Positions 13,346 through 21,244 of a stretch of DNA of 64,000 bases are shown in pieces. The notes below the pieces were generated by a model. That model did not search any database and had not been told where the DNA came from. It worked only from the letters and a program-made list of their open reading frames with translations. The position numbers were made by a program, and so were the translations under genes. The stretch spans positions 50,671,783 through 50,735,782 of the forward strand of contig CM067592.1 in the NCBI GenBank assembly GCA_034336665.1, read 5' to 3'. How positions within the stretch are numbered: position 1 is the first letter of the stretch; each line of letters begins with the position of its first letter. This DNA is from Luscinia megarhynchos. Lineage: Eukaryota; Chordata; Aves; Passeriformes; Turdidae.

Positions 13346-13349
13346 TGAA

Positions 13350-14120
13350 ATGATGTCTTTAAAAACGTTTAGAACTATGGCAAGTTCTGGGATAGAAATC
13401 CCGGACGATTCGCCTTTGGGCTGTTTATTACAACATTGGAATGAGGGGAATTTTGGTCAAGAACTAAGTAAAAGGAAATTGATTGATTTCTGTAATTATG
13501 TATGGCCTTTATATGAACCCGATGGTATGCAATGGCCTAGGAACGGTACACTGAATCCTGACATTATTACACCTCTGATGCATTTTCTGCAAAGTAATGA
13601 AAAATGGGATGAAATACCGTATCTAGACCTCTTTTATTATTTGAAAGATAAACCGGAGTGGCAAAAGGAGTGTGGGATCATGGTTTTGAAAACATTAAAG
13701 CAGAATTGTGATGGATGTAAGGGTTGGCAGAAAGAGAAGGAATGCTCGGTTAGGTTTTCGGAACCTGAGGAGGATGTTTCTTTGCTGATAGCCCCTAGTG
13801 CCCCTCCGGTGGAGGAACGTGGAGGAAGTATGCCAGAGGTAGAAAGGGGGGATCGGGAAGCAAAAATAGAAACCACTGATATACCACGGACCCCCTTATG
13901 TGAAAGAACTCGGAGAGGGCGGTGGGAGGTGGAAAGGAAGAAAAAGGAAGAAGGTGCTCATTTAATGGTTCCGCTCCGTGAAGCTGTCGGGCCGCAGGGG
14001 GAACGGGTCATAGTGAAAGTTCCCTTCTCTCCGAATGATTTATTAATTTGGAAACAATCAGCGGGGGCATATCGGGAGGATCCTGAACGAACTGCGCGGG
14101 TGGTAAAAAATGGTAATTAA
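13350..14120 (+). CDS. gag: gag, 5' part: matrix, p12-like region and start of capsid
   Basis: This encodes the N-terminal part of the Gag structural polyprotein. In-frame ATGs are at 13350, 13353 and 13377; the third has the best context (A at -3, G at +4) and begins MASSGIEIP. There is no glycine at position 2 from any of these starts, so classical N-myristoylation is not predicted. The SPLGCLLQHW segment resembles class I matrix. PSAP (13794-13805) is a late domain that would recruit the ESCRT machinery. A basic, charged linker follows, then the start of capsid (KVPFSPNDLLIWK). The frame stops at TAA 14118-14120, inside capsid. The continuation lies in the +1 frame from the A6 run at 14105-14110, so this is a frame break and not a natural Gag end. 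Confidence 0.85.
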   Translation: MMSLKTFRTMASSGIEIPDDSPLGCLLQHWNEGNFGQELSKRKLIDFCNYVWPLYEPDGMQWPRNGTLNPDIITPLMHFLQSNEKWDEIPYLDLFYYLKDKPEWQKECGIMVLKTLKQNCDGCKGWQKEKECSVRFSEPEEDVSLLIAPSAPPVEERGGSMPEVERGDREAKIETTDIPRTPLCERTRRGRWEVERKKKEEGAHLMVPLREAVGPQGERVIVKVPFSPNDLLIWKQSAGAYREDPERTARVVKNGN

Positions 14121-15033
14121 GACTCAGAACCCAGATTGGAATGATTTACAAGTTTTGTTAGACACAATAATGGATTCTACTGAAAAGGAAATGGTGTTTA
14201 AAGCTATGACAGAGAAAGCACGAGAAATGATTAGGTTACGGCTTGTGGATGGTACAGTAAATGATTTGGTACCTAGGGAAGATCCGGAGTGGGATCCCAA
14301 CTCGACGGGCGGTTCTCGGAGACTTAAAGCTTATCAGGATTTGTTAACAGAAGGAATACGGAATGGAATACCAAAAACTTTGAATTGGTCTAAGTTGTAT
14401 TCGATCAGGCAGGAAAAGAATGAGTCTCCGTCAACCTTTTTAGAGCGGCTTAAGGAGACAGCTCGTAGATACACTAATTTAGAAGTTGAAGGGGAATCGG
14501 GAAAATTACAGCTAGCATTAATTTTTATGGGGCAGTCTCAGGAAGATATTAGAAAGAAATTACAAAAACTGGAGGGAGAGGATACTCGGAATTTAGATAA
14601 ACTGTTGGAAGTTGCGTGGAAGGTATATAATAATAGGGAAAAAGAAACGGCCAGGAAACAGCAGGCTACTATGTTGGCAGTGTTACAGCAAGCGGCTGGA
14701 AATAATATGAGAGGGGGGAGTCGTGGACGTGGACGAGGAGGGGGAAGGGGAATAGCAAAGGGGGGAATGCCAATGGGTGCGGGAGGACTTATGGGTCAAT
14801 TTAATATGGGAAGAGGGAAAATACAACTAGGGATAGATCAATGTGCTCTATGTAAAAATAGAGGACATTGGAAAAATGAGTGTCCTCTCAACCAAGGCAT
14901 GGGTTTTGGGGGAGGAATTATAGCCAGCGGGAATGGAAATCAGGGATTGATGAATAATACAGGTGCTTTCCCGGGAAATCCCCAAGGTGTCGCCCAAGCC
15001 CTCATGATGGGGAATTACCAAAATCAGAGCTGA
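14110..15033 (+). CDS. gag: gag, 3' part: capsid and nucleocapsid
   Basis: This continues capsid in a new frame after the break at 14105-14110; the ATG at 14110 is incidental. Capsid includes a major-homology-like segment (NESPSTFLERLKETARRY, about 14420-14475). A charged, coiled-coil-like stretch follows, then a Gly/Arg-rich stretch (about 14710-14760). A single nucleocapsid zinc knuckle CX2CX4HX4C spans 14842-14883. The tail is Gly/Asn/Met-rich. It ends at TGA 15031-15033, which is in frame with the protease downstream. That is the gammaretroviral arrangement in which Gag-Pol is made by stop-codon readthrough. Confidence 0.85.
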   Translation: MVIKTQNPDWNDLQVLLDTIMDSTEKEMVFKAMTEKAREMIRLRLVDGTVNDLVPREDPEWDPNSTGGSRRLKAYQDLLTEGIRNGIPKTLNWSKLYSIRQEKNESPSTFLERLKETARRYTNLEVEGESGKLQLALIFMGQSQEDIRKKLQKLEGEDTRNLDKLLEVAWKVYNNREKETARKQQATMLAVLQQAAGNNMRGGSRGRGRGGGRGIAKGGMPMGAGGLMGQFNMGRGKIQLGIDQCALCKNRGHWKNECPLNQGMGFGGGIIASGNGNQGLMNNTGAFPGNPQGVAQALMMGNYQNQS

Positions 15034-15040
15034 CTAGACC
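15031..15040 (+). promoter_or_regulatory. gag-pro stop codon in a readthrough context
   Basis: The Gag stop is TGA followed by CTAG. UGA-CUA-G is a known high-readthrough context in alphavirus and some animal mRNAs. Pro lies in the same frame directly after it with no further stop until 16549, so readthrough explains Gag-Pol expression without a frameshift. A downstream RNA structure is likely but was not worked out. Confidence 0.7.
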
Positions 15041-16551
15041 AGGATTTAAAGGTAATAATGGAAGTAGATGGGGAACCATTAGAATTTAGAGTAGATACGG
15101 GGGCATCATATTCAGCTGTTAACACTAAGCTAGGACCTTTGAGTGATTCTACTATCCAAGTAGTGGGGGTTACGGGACAAGTTGAGGAACGAACATTTTT
15201 GCGACCATTAGATATAAAATTTGGGGGGAAAGAATTTGATCATCAATTTTTATATATGCCAAATAGCCCAGAATCGCTATTTGGGAGGGATCTATTGTCA
15301 ATGTTAGAGGCAAAGATAATATTTGAAAAAGGTAGAGTAAGATTGGAATTTCCTGAGGAGAATATTGCTAAGTTGTTTGTAGTAAAAGAAGTTGAAGCAG
15401 CAGAAATACCACAAGAAATAGAACAAGCTGTAGTACCATGGGTATGGGAAACAGGAGTACCTGGAAAATCAAAAGCAGCACAACCGGTTGTAATAGAACT
15501 AAAGGAAGGAGCCTCCCCAGTAAGGGTAAGACAATATCCTTTGAAATTGGAAGCACGAATAGGAATAGCACCCATGATTGAACAATTTCTTAGCTTGGGA
15601 ATTTTACAGGAATGTGAGTCAGAATTCAATACTCCGATATTCCCAGTCAGAAAGCCAAATGGTAAGTATAGATTAGTTCAAGATTTAAGAGCAATTAATA
15701 ACATCACTAAAGATATACACCCAGTAGTAGCTAATCCGTATACATTGTTGACAGCTGTGTCGGAAAGGTTTAAGTGGTTCACAGTGATTGATTTGAAAGA
15801 TGCATTTTTCTGTATCCCCTTGGCACTTGAAAGTAGGAAATACTTTGCCTTTGAGTGGGAGAACCCAGACACGGGACGCAAGAAGCAGCTCACCTGGACG
15901 TGTCTACCACAAGGATTCAAAAACTCACCAACTATTTTTGGAAATCAATTGGCTCGAGAGTTAGAAGAATGGAAGACGACTCAGGTAAAAGAATCACCTT
16001 TCTTATATGTTCTCCTACAATATGTTGATGACATCTTTATAGCCTCCACAGAAAAGGATGTTTGCCTCAGACTCACTATTGGATTACTTAATATGCTGGG
16101 ACAAGCTGGATACCGAGTATCGAAAGAAAAAGCTCAGCTGGTAAGAACCCAAGTAATTTACCTAGGCTGCGAAATTTCACGAGGGGTGCGAAAGTTGGGA
16201 GTTAATCGAATACAAGCAATTTGCACCATACCCACACCACGAAATCCACAAGAGTTAAGATCCTTTTTGGGCATGGTAGGGTGGTGCCGCCTGTGGATCC
16301 CAGAATTTGGACTAAAAGCAAAACCCCTATATGAGGCAGCCAAAAGCCCTGTGTTTCAGTGGGGACAAACTCAAGAAAAGGCATTCCAGAGTCTGAAACA
16401 AGCCTTAAAGGAAGCCCCAGCACTAGGATTGCCAGATCTTACAAAACCTTTTCAACTATACGTAAATGAGAGACAGAGACTGGCAATAGGGGTGCTCACC
16501 CAAAAACTGGGCTCATGGAAGCGCCCGTGGGGTACTTCTCAAAGCAGCTAG
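15034..16551 (+). CDS. pol: pro-pol, 5' part: protease and reverse transcriptase
   Basis: Read by readthrough of 15031-15033; the ATG at 15058 need not be a start. The aspartic protease has DTGAS with the catalytic Asp at 15094-15096, and a flap and C-terminal part ending in FGRDLL near 15280-15300. Reverse transcriptase follows, with fingers and palm (VRKPNGKYRLVQDLRAINN, about 15650-15700; LPQGFKNSPTIF near 15906; catalytic YVDD at 16021-16032). The thumb runs to about 16515. The frame then stops at TAG 16549-16551. RT homology continues in another frame from about 16520, so the end is a frame break. The active-site motifs of both enzymes are intact. Confidence 0.9.
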   Translation, partial: LDQDLKVIMEVDGEPLEFRVDTGASYSAVNTKLGPLSDSTIQVVGVTGQVEERTFLRPLDIKFGGKEFDHQFLYMPNSPESLFGRDLLSMLEAKIIFEKGRVRLEFPEENIAKLFVVKEVEAAEIPQEIEQAVVPWVWETGVPGKSKAAQPVVIELKEGASPVRVRQYPLKLEARIGIAPMIEQFLSLGILQECESEFNTPIFPVRKPNGKYRLVQDLRAINNITKDIHPVVANPYTLLTAVSERFKWFTVIDLKDAFFCIPLALESRKYFAFEWENPDTGRKKQLTWTCLPQGFKNSPTIFGNQLARELEEWKTTQVKESPFLYVLLQYVDDIFIASTEKDVCLRLTIGLLNMLGQAGYRVSKEKAQLVRTQVIYLGCEISRGVRKLGVNRIQAICTIPTPRNPQELRSFLGMVGWCRLWIPEFGLKAKPLYEAAKSPVFQWGQTQEKAFQSLKQALKEAPALGLPDLTKPFQLYVNERQRLAIGVLTQKLGSWKRPWGTSQSS

Positions 16552-16848
16552 ACACTGTAAGTGCCGGATGGCCAGGTTGTCTTAGAGCTGTGGCAGCAAC
16601 AGTGCTTCTAATTCGGGAAGCCAGAAAATTGACTCTGGGGAAAAGGATGGAAGTATTTGTTCCCCACATGGTCATTGGCGGTTTTGGAACAAAAGGGGGG
16701 CATTGGCTCTCATCAAGCCGCGATGTTACAATACCAGGCACTTCTCCGAGAACAAGATGACATTGAATTAAAAATAACTAATCATCTCAACCCAGCAGAA
16801 TTTCTTATGGAGCAGCAGCCAGGAAGAAGGAGGCGAATTGACACATGA
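16515..16848 (+). pseudogene. pol, broken RT thumb/connection segment
   Basis: RT homology runs on from about 16520 but switches frame several times in some 300 bp. One frame carries the piece beginning PVGYFSKQLD. Around 16655-16725 matches alternate between two frames: VLEQKGG and MLQYQALL in one, GGHWLSSSR in the other. Between about 16808 and 16825 the match moves to the third frame, which leads into RNase H. Several of the switches fall at or near G- or C-rich runs. The protease and palm before it and the RNase H-integrase after it are clean. The cluster could be real decay, reverse-transcription errors, or assembly error. Confidence 0.7.
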
Positions 16849-18562
16849 CTGCGTAGAAATCATTGAACAGGTGTATGCCAGCCGGAAGGACCTGAAAGAC
16901 GAGCCTTTGGAGAATCCGGAATGGGAACTGTTTACAGATGGATCCAGCTTTGTGGAAAACGGAACCAGGTATGCGGGATATGCAGTAGTGACTTTGACAC
17001 AAATAATAGAAGCTCAAGCTTTAACCCCGGGAACTTCAGCCCAGAAAGCCGAGATACATGCTCTGGTGAGAGCCTTAGAATTGAGTCAAGGGAAAAGAGT
17101 AAACATTTGGACTGATTCAAAATACGCCTTTGGAGTAATACATGTACATGGAGCACTATGGAAAGAAAGAGGACTGTTGAATTCTCAAGGATCAGAAATT
17201 AAGCACAAAGAACAAATATTAGCACTATTGGAAGCAGTGCATAAACCTCAGGCAGTGGCAGTGATGCATGTAAAAGGACATCAAAAGGAAGAGGGAAAAG
17301 CGTTCCAAGGAAACCAGTTGGCTGACAGAGTTGCCAAACAGGTTGCCCGAGAGGTATGGACACAATTAGCTTTATTGCCAGTGCGAATTAACCCTGCAAC
17401 TTCTTTTCTTGAGCAGAAACCATGGTATACACATGAAGATGAGAAGCTTGCTCAATTTCTCCAGGCCCAGAAGAATGAAAAAGGATGGTATGTCACAGCT
17501 GTAGGTCAGGTTCTACTGCCAACAAAAGTAATGAAAACAATTTTAGAAATCGAACATAACAAGTGCCATTGGGGAGCAGACGCATTGGTACAATTTTTAA
17601 AACATGAGGTGATTTCCAACCAGATGTTAACAATGGCAAAACGGATTAACGCCACGTGTCCTGTCTGTATTAAAAATAACCCAGTGACACGAAGGCAAAT
17701 CCAACTAGGAAAGTTACAAGTAGGGCCGCAACCAGGAGACTATTGGCAAATAGATTTCTCAGAGCTACCAAAAGCACAAGGGTACCGTTATTTACTGGTG
17801 TATGTGTGTACTTTTTCAGGGTGGCCGGAAGCTTTCCCGTGCAGGACTAACCAGGCAAAGGAAGTAATTAAAACCTTACTACGAGAAATCATTCCTAGAT
17901 TTGGGATCCCATTAGGAATGTCCTCAGATAGGGGACCTCACTTTGTAGCTGGAGTAGTCCAAGAGGTAGCCAGAGTATTAGGGATAGCCTGGGATCTCCA
18001 TACGCCCTGGAGACCACAATCTAGTGGCCAGGTAGAACGGATGAATCAGACATTAAAAGGGCAGATTAAGAAAATTTGTCAGGAAGCAAAGATACAGTGG
18101 CCCCAGGCACTACCTCTAGCCTTGCTAAGAATCAGGATTAAACCCAGAGAAAAGATAGGAGTAAGTCCATACGAAATTTTGTATGGCAAGCCATATCATG
18201 CTGCAACTTACAAAGGGGACCCTCACTTAGTAGGAGATCAAGTATTGTTGAGTTACATTTTGTCTTTAAATAAAGTCCTTACAGCGCTGCGGGGAGCATT
18301 GCAGTGGAACCGGCCTCTGCCCTTGGAAAATCCTGTCCACGACATCCAGCCAGGAGATCAAGTATATGTAAAGAACTGGAATACAGAACCCTTGAAAGAA
18401 GTATGGGGCGGTCCTCACCAAGTGATCATGACTACCTACACGGCAGTGAAAGTCCAAGGGATCGACAACTGGATTCACTACACTCGAATCAAGAAGGTCC
18501 CGTCAAGATGGGAAGTACAGCCTCTGTCTGCAACAAAGCTGGTGTTCAGGGCAAGGACTTAG
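16838..18562 (+). CDS. pol: pol, 3' part: RNase H and integrase
   Basis: An open frame of 574 codons; it has no natural start here because it is the third frame after the RT breaks. RNase H has the motif LFTDGSS (Asp at 16937-16939), a later glutamate (AQKAEIHAL), TDSKYA (Asp at 17114-17116) and NQLADRVA. Integrase has an N-terminal HHCC zinc site (His at 17555 and 17567, CPVC at 17657-17668). Its core carries D,D35E: Asp 17753-17755, Asp 17927-17929 and Glu 18035-18037. A C-terminal GPY/F-like module (WGGPHQVI, about 18403-18425) is typical of class I elements. All catalytic residues are present. The end overlaps env by about 55 bp. Confidence 0.93.
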   Translation: MTHDCVEIIEQVYASRKDLKDEPLENPEWELFTDGSSFVENGTRYAGYAVVTLTQIIEAQALTPGTSAQKAEIHALVRALELSQGKRVNIWTDSKYAFGVIHVHGALWKERGLLNSQGSEIKHKEQILALLEAVHKPQAVAVMHVKGHQKEEGKAFQGNQLADRVAKQVAREVWTQLALLPVRINPATSFLEQKPWYTHEDEKLAQFLQAQKNEKGWYVTAVGQVLLPTKVMKTILEIEHNKCHWGADALVQFLKHEVISNQMLTMAKRINATCPVCIKNNPVTRRQIQLGKLQVGPQPGDYWQIDFSELPKAQGYRYLLVYVCTFSGWPEAFPCRTNQAKEVIKTLLREIIPRFGIPLGMSSDRGPHFVAGVVQEVARVLGIAWDLHTPWRPQSSGQVERMNQTLKGQIKKICQEAKIQWPQALPLALLRIRIKPREKIGVSPYEILYGKPYHAATYKGDPHLVGDQVLLSYILSLNKVLTALRGALQWNRPLPLENPVHDIQPGDQVYVKNWNTEPLKEVWGGPHQVIMTTYTAVKVQGIDNWIHYTRIKKVPSRWEVQPLSATKLVFRART

Positions 18563-20694
18563 TTCTTTTAACATTAGTCTGTATAATGCAGGTGGGAGAA
18601 GCATTTGTTAAAATTACAGTTCCGGAGCCAGATGTAATGGTGCCAGAAGGTGCGGGAATAAATTTAACCTGTTTGTTTTCTGACAACCAGAGAGCTGGAT
18701 TAAAAGAAGTAAAGGTAGCCTGGAGACAAATCACCACAGACGAAGTATTTACAGAAGGAATCGTGACATTTTGGGATATGGAACAGCAAAGAGGTAACAC
18801 CACACTGACAATATCTCATATGCAAGCTGATCAGGTAGGACAATTCTCATGCATTGTGTGGATCAGAGAAAGCTTTGATTATGGGGACATAAATGTAGGT
18901 ATTTTAAAGGAAAATAAAACCCGAAGGGGGTACTCGGTGCAGGTAATACCAGTCAGTGCACGAGTAAATATGTGGAATGAATTGAGAGATACAAGCCTGG
19001 CACTACAGAGAAACCAGGAACAACAAAATTTAGTAGTAGGGTTAATTCGAGATTTTGGACAAATACAAAACGTATCAAAAATAACGGCATGTTTACCTCT
19101 GCCACAAGCTGCAGGGGAACCAATCCCTTGGGGAGTGATTCCAGTAGGAAATTTACCCCTAATAAAAAGAGGTAAGAATGGAAGTTGTGAATTAAAATTA
19201 CGAAATAAAATCGAAATTGAAGAAAAATGGGAAAAGGTTGGAGAAACATTAAAATTATTAACCTATAAGGCCTGTCTAATTAGCCATGGGAGGATAGGAC
19301 AAATTAGGGATTGGGGAATTCAATTAATGGCAGGGGGAAAAGTAAAACCTGAAGATGCTGCTAAGTGGGAATGTTTTATACCACATTGGCAAAAGAAAAG
19401 AATACCTAAAAATGAAAGCTATTATGAAATGATATGCCAGAACTCATCCCGGCAGGAATCCTCATGGGACAGTTGGAAAACGGTATGGGGCCCCAGCATA
19501 TTAGAATATTATAGTTACATTGGACAAGTTAATTGGTGTGTCCAATGGACGGGAAGCAGAAATGCCACTCACACAGAAGTATCTCAAACCAGCACATCCA
19601 CAAAAACTTTGAGCGCCACAAAAGAAAATTGGAACTGCACCCAAATTCTCACCTGTGACACTCCAGAGAATCAAATTAGTTTGGCATCGGTCAGAATGCT
19701 TATAAAATGGGGTTGTGAGTGTAGAAAACTTAACCATACAATTCCAGGAAGTGCTTTCCCGCAGGACCAGAAGGGTAAAACTTTGAGCTGTAAGGATACA
19801 ACTATCAGGAGTCCAGGAAATTTAGTATGGATTATGGGACATGGACAATGGACAACACATTTGCCATTAGACGGGCCTGTAACACAAATTACCTTAGGGG
19901 TTCCCACATTATGTCCTTTTTGGAAACAGTCTAAATTAACGAAGAAAGAGATGCAGTCACGAGCAAAGAGAGAAACAAATAAAGTAGCAGAAGAACTAGG
20001 ACAGGGAAATGAAGATGAATGGCATGAACCCTCATCAGGAGTTAAATTTGGGTGGGTATTGGAATCCTTGTTTGCACCAATTTCTACATATAGAAACCGG
20101 GAGATGCTGTACAAATTACTAGGACAAACTGAGAGGCTAGCTACAGTTACAAAGAAAGGATTTAAGGATCTAAATTTACAATTGCAGGCAACAACAAGAA
20201 TGACAATCCAAAATAGAATGGCATTAGATTTGCTTTTATTAAAAGAACATGGAGTCTGTGGATACCTCCAAGGAAAGGTTGATCATTGCTGCATACATAT
20301 CCCAAATGTCACAGAAGAAGTAGAAAAGGACATAAGTCAATTGGAACAAATTGAAACAAAAGTGCATGAAGTCCAGGAAGAAGCTGAACATAATTGGGTA
20401 GGAGCACTGTTTAGCTCCCTAGGAATCCAAGTCTCTGGTTGGATATCATCAATTGTACAATATGTAATAATGATTGTATTAATTATTGTAGTATGCATGA
20501 TTATGTATAGATGCCTTTTAGGAATGATTGCCAGAGAAGGAACTAATACTCGACGTGTCATGAGAGCACTGACCCGGAAAGAAGTAATCCTGCCAACTCG
20601 AAAAGAAGACTCACCGTTCTACATAGAAACCATTAACTTAAGAATTGAGCATCCTTGCAGAAAATCTGAAGAATGCTCAAAAGGGGGGAGTTGA
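18508..20694 (+). CDS. env: env: envelope glycoprotein with an N-terminal Ig V-set-like domain
   Basis: An intact 728-codon frame from ATG 18508, overlapping the end of pol. The frame is open upstream to 18304, but that stretch only shadows integrase. A signal peptide has its hydrophobic core at residues 18-28. Residues about 33-125 look like an Ig V-set domain: B-strand Cys55 (INLTC), Trp72 (VAWRQ), NTTLTIS, then GQFSC with Cys115. The rest of SU is Cys-rich with many N-glycosylation sequons; a clear CXXC was not found. A furin site RAKR ends at residue 488. What follows is hydrophilic, so any fusion peptide is internal (GWVLESLFAPIS). TM has heptad-like stretches, C-X9-CC (Cys584; Cys594-595), a membrane anchor at about 645-672 and a long cytoplasmic tail of over 50 residues. 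The stop codon is the first three bases of the 3' LTR. Confidence 0.9.
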   Translation: MGSTASVCNKAGVQGKDLVLLTLVCIMQVGEAFVKITVPEPDVMVPEGAGINLTCLFSDNQRAGLKEVKVAWRQITTDEVFTEGIVTFWDMEQQRGNTTLTISHMQADQVGQFSCIVWIRESFDYGDINVGILKENKTRRGYSVQVIPVSARVNMWNELRDTSLALQRNQEQQNLVVGLIRDFGQIQNVSKITACLPLPQAAGEPIPWGVIPVGNLPLIKRGKNGSCELKLRNKIEIEEKWEKVGETLKLLTYKACLISHGRIGQIRDWGIQLMAGGKVKPEDAAKWECFIPHWQKKRIPKNESYYEMICQNSSRQESSWDSWKTVWGPSILEYYSYIGQVNWCVQWTGSRNATHTEVSQTSTSTKTLSATKENWNCTQILTCDTPENQISLASVRMLIKWGCECRKLNHTIPGSAFPQDQKGKTLSCKDTTIRSPGNLVWIMGHGQWTTHLPLDGPVTQITLGVPTLCPFWKQSKLTKKEMQSRAKRETNKVAEELGQGNEDEWHEPSSGVKFGWVLESLFAPISTYRNREMLYKLLGQTERLATVTKKGFKDLNLQLQATTRMTIQNRMALDLLLLKEHGVCGYLQGKVDHCCIHIPNVTEEVEKDISQLEQIETKVHEVQEEAEHNWVGALFSSLGIQVSGWISSIVQYVIMIVLIIVVCMIMYRCLLGMIAREGTNTRRVMRALTRKEVILPTRKEDSPFYIETINLRIEHPCRKSEECSKGGS
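20679..20690 (+). promoter_or_regulatory. Polypurine tract
   Basis: AAAAGGGGGGAG lies just before the 3' LTR, separated from it by one T. It is the expected primer for plus-strand DNA synthesis. It is also translated, encoding the last residues of Env (KGGS). Confidence 0.9.
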
Positions 20695-21240
20695 TACCGA
20701 AATAATGAGAAAAAGGACTAATGTAGATATAGTAGTAGTCATGCTAAGGCTTAGAAAAACTGCAGTTTTCGGACAGGCCCTGAGAACCTACCTTGTGAAA
20801 CAATAGTGAAAAGAATTAGTAGAGCATATAGAACATTTAGAACTGTGAAAACAATAATCAAAGGATTTAGTAGAGCATATAGGACATCTAGAAACTTTCA
20901 AGATAAGGCTAAAGTATAATAATAATAAATAAAGGGTTCTGGTGGTGGGCAAACATACAAGGGGGATTAAGGGGGGTAGCCTATAGTTCTAAGTAGACAA
21001 GCATGCAGAATTTATAACTTTTAGGAATGATACCTGCAAGATTTATGTATCTGTATTGTTTTGAAGAATGTGTATTTCTGCACGTAGACCACTTTGTAAA
21101 AAGGTATAAAAACCTGATGGAAAAAGGGAGCTGTGGGATCCTGACTTTGGACGCTAGTCCGCAGGTTCCCCGGGCCCTGAATAAAGCACCGCATAAACTG
21201 ACTCTGTTAGTTTGTGTTCTGTTTGGGGCATCGGGCAGCA
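20692..21240 (+). repeat. 3' LTR
   Basis: 549 bp, the same as the 5' LTR in length and, by eye, in every base. Its first three bases (TGA) are the env stop codon. The TATA box is at 21105-21111 and AATAAA at 21180-21185. It could also promote transcription into the flanking DNA on the right. Confidence 0.96.
21180..21185 (+). terminator. Polyadenylation signal of the provirus (3' LTR)
   Basis: AATAAA in R of the 3' LTR, followed by a GT-rich U5 stretch. It would end genomic and env transcripts. Confidence 0.8.
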
Positions 21241-21244
21241 AAGA
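21241..21244. repeat. Target-site duplication AAGA (right copy)
   Basis: Matches 12327-12330; see the left copy. Confidence 0.85.

Larger units (their letters stand above)
12331..21240 (+). mobile_element. Full-length endogenous retrovirus, class I (gammaretrovirus-like)
   Basis: An 8.9-kb provirus with the order LTR - PBS - leader with splice donor - gag - pro - pol - env - PPT - LTR. Class I membership rests on several points: a 4-bp target duplication, gag and pro in one frame divided by a stop codon, a single CCHC knuckle in Gag, a late-domain PSAP, a GPY/F-like module after the integrase core, and env overlapping the end of pol. The two LTRs are 549 bp each with no difference seen, so insertion was recent. 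Gag has one frame break and the RT C-terminal part has several, so this copy probably cannot make a complete Gag-Pol. RNase H-integrase and Env are open. The Env is unusual (see its entry). Confidence 0.95.

Noticed and set aside
13281..13349. ATG at 13281 with a poly-lysine run as the Gag start
   Set aside because: The lysines only translate the A42 tract. Matrix similarity begins after it, and better starts exist at 13350-13377.
18304..18507. Upstream extension of the env frame to ATG 18304
   Set aside because: This part overlaps integrase, has no signal-peptide character, and a better start at 18508 precedes a good signal peptide.
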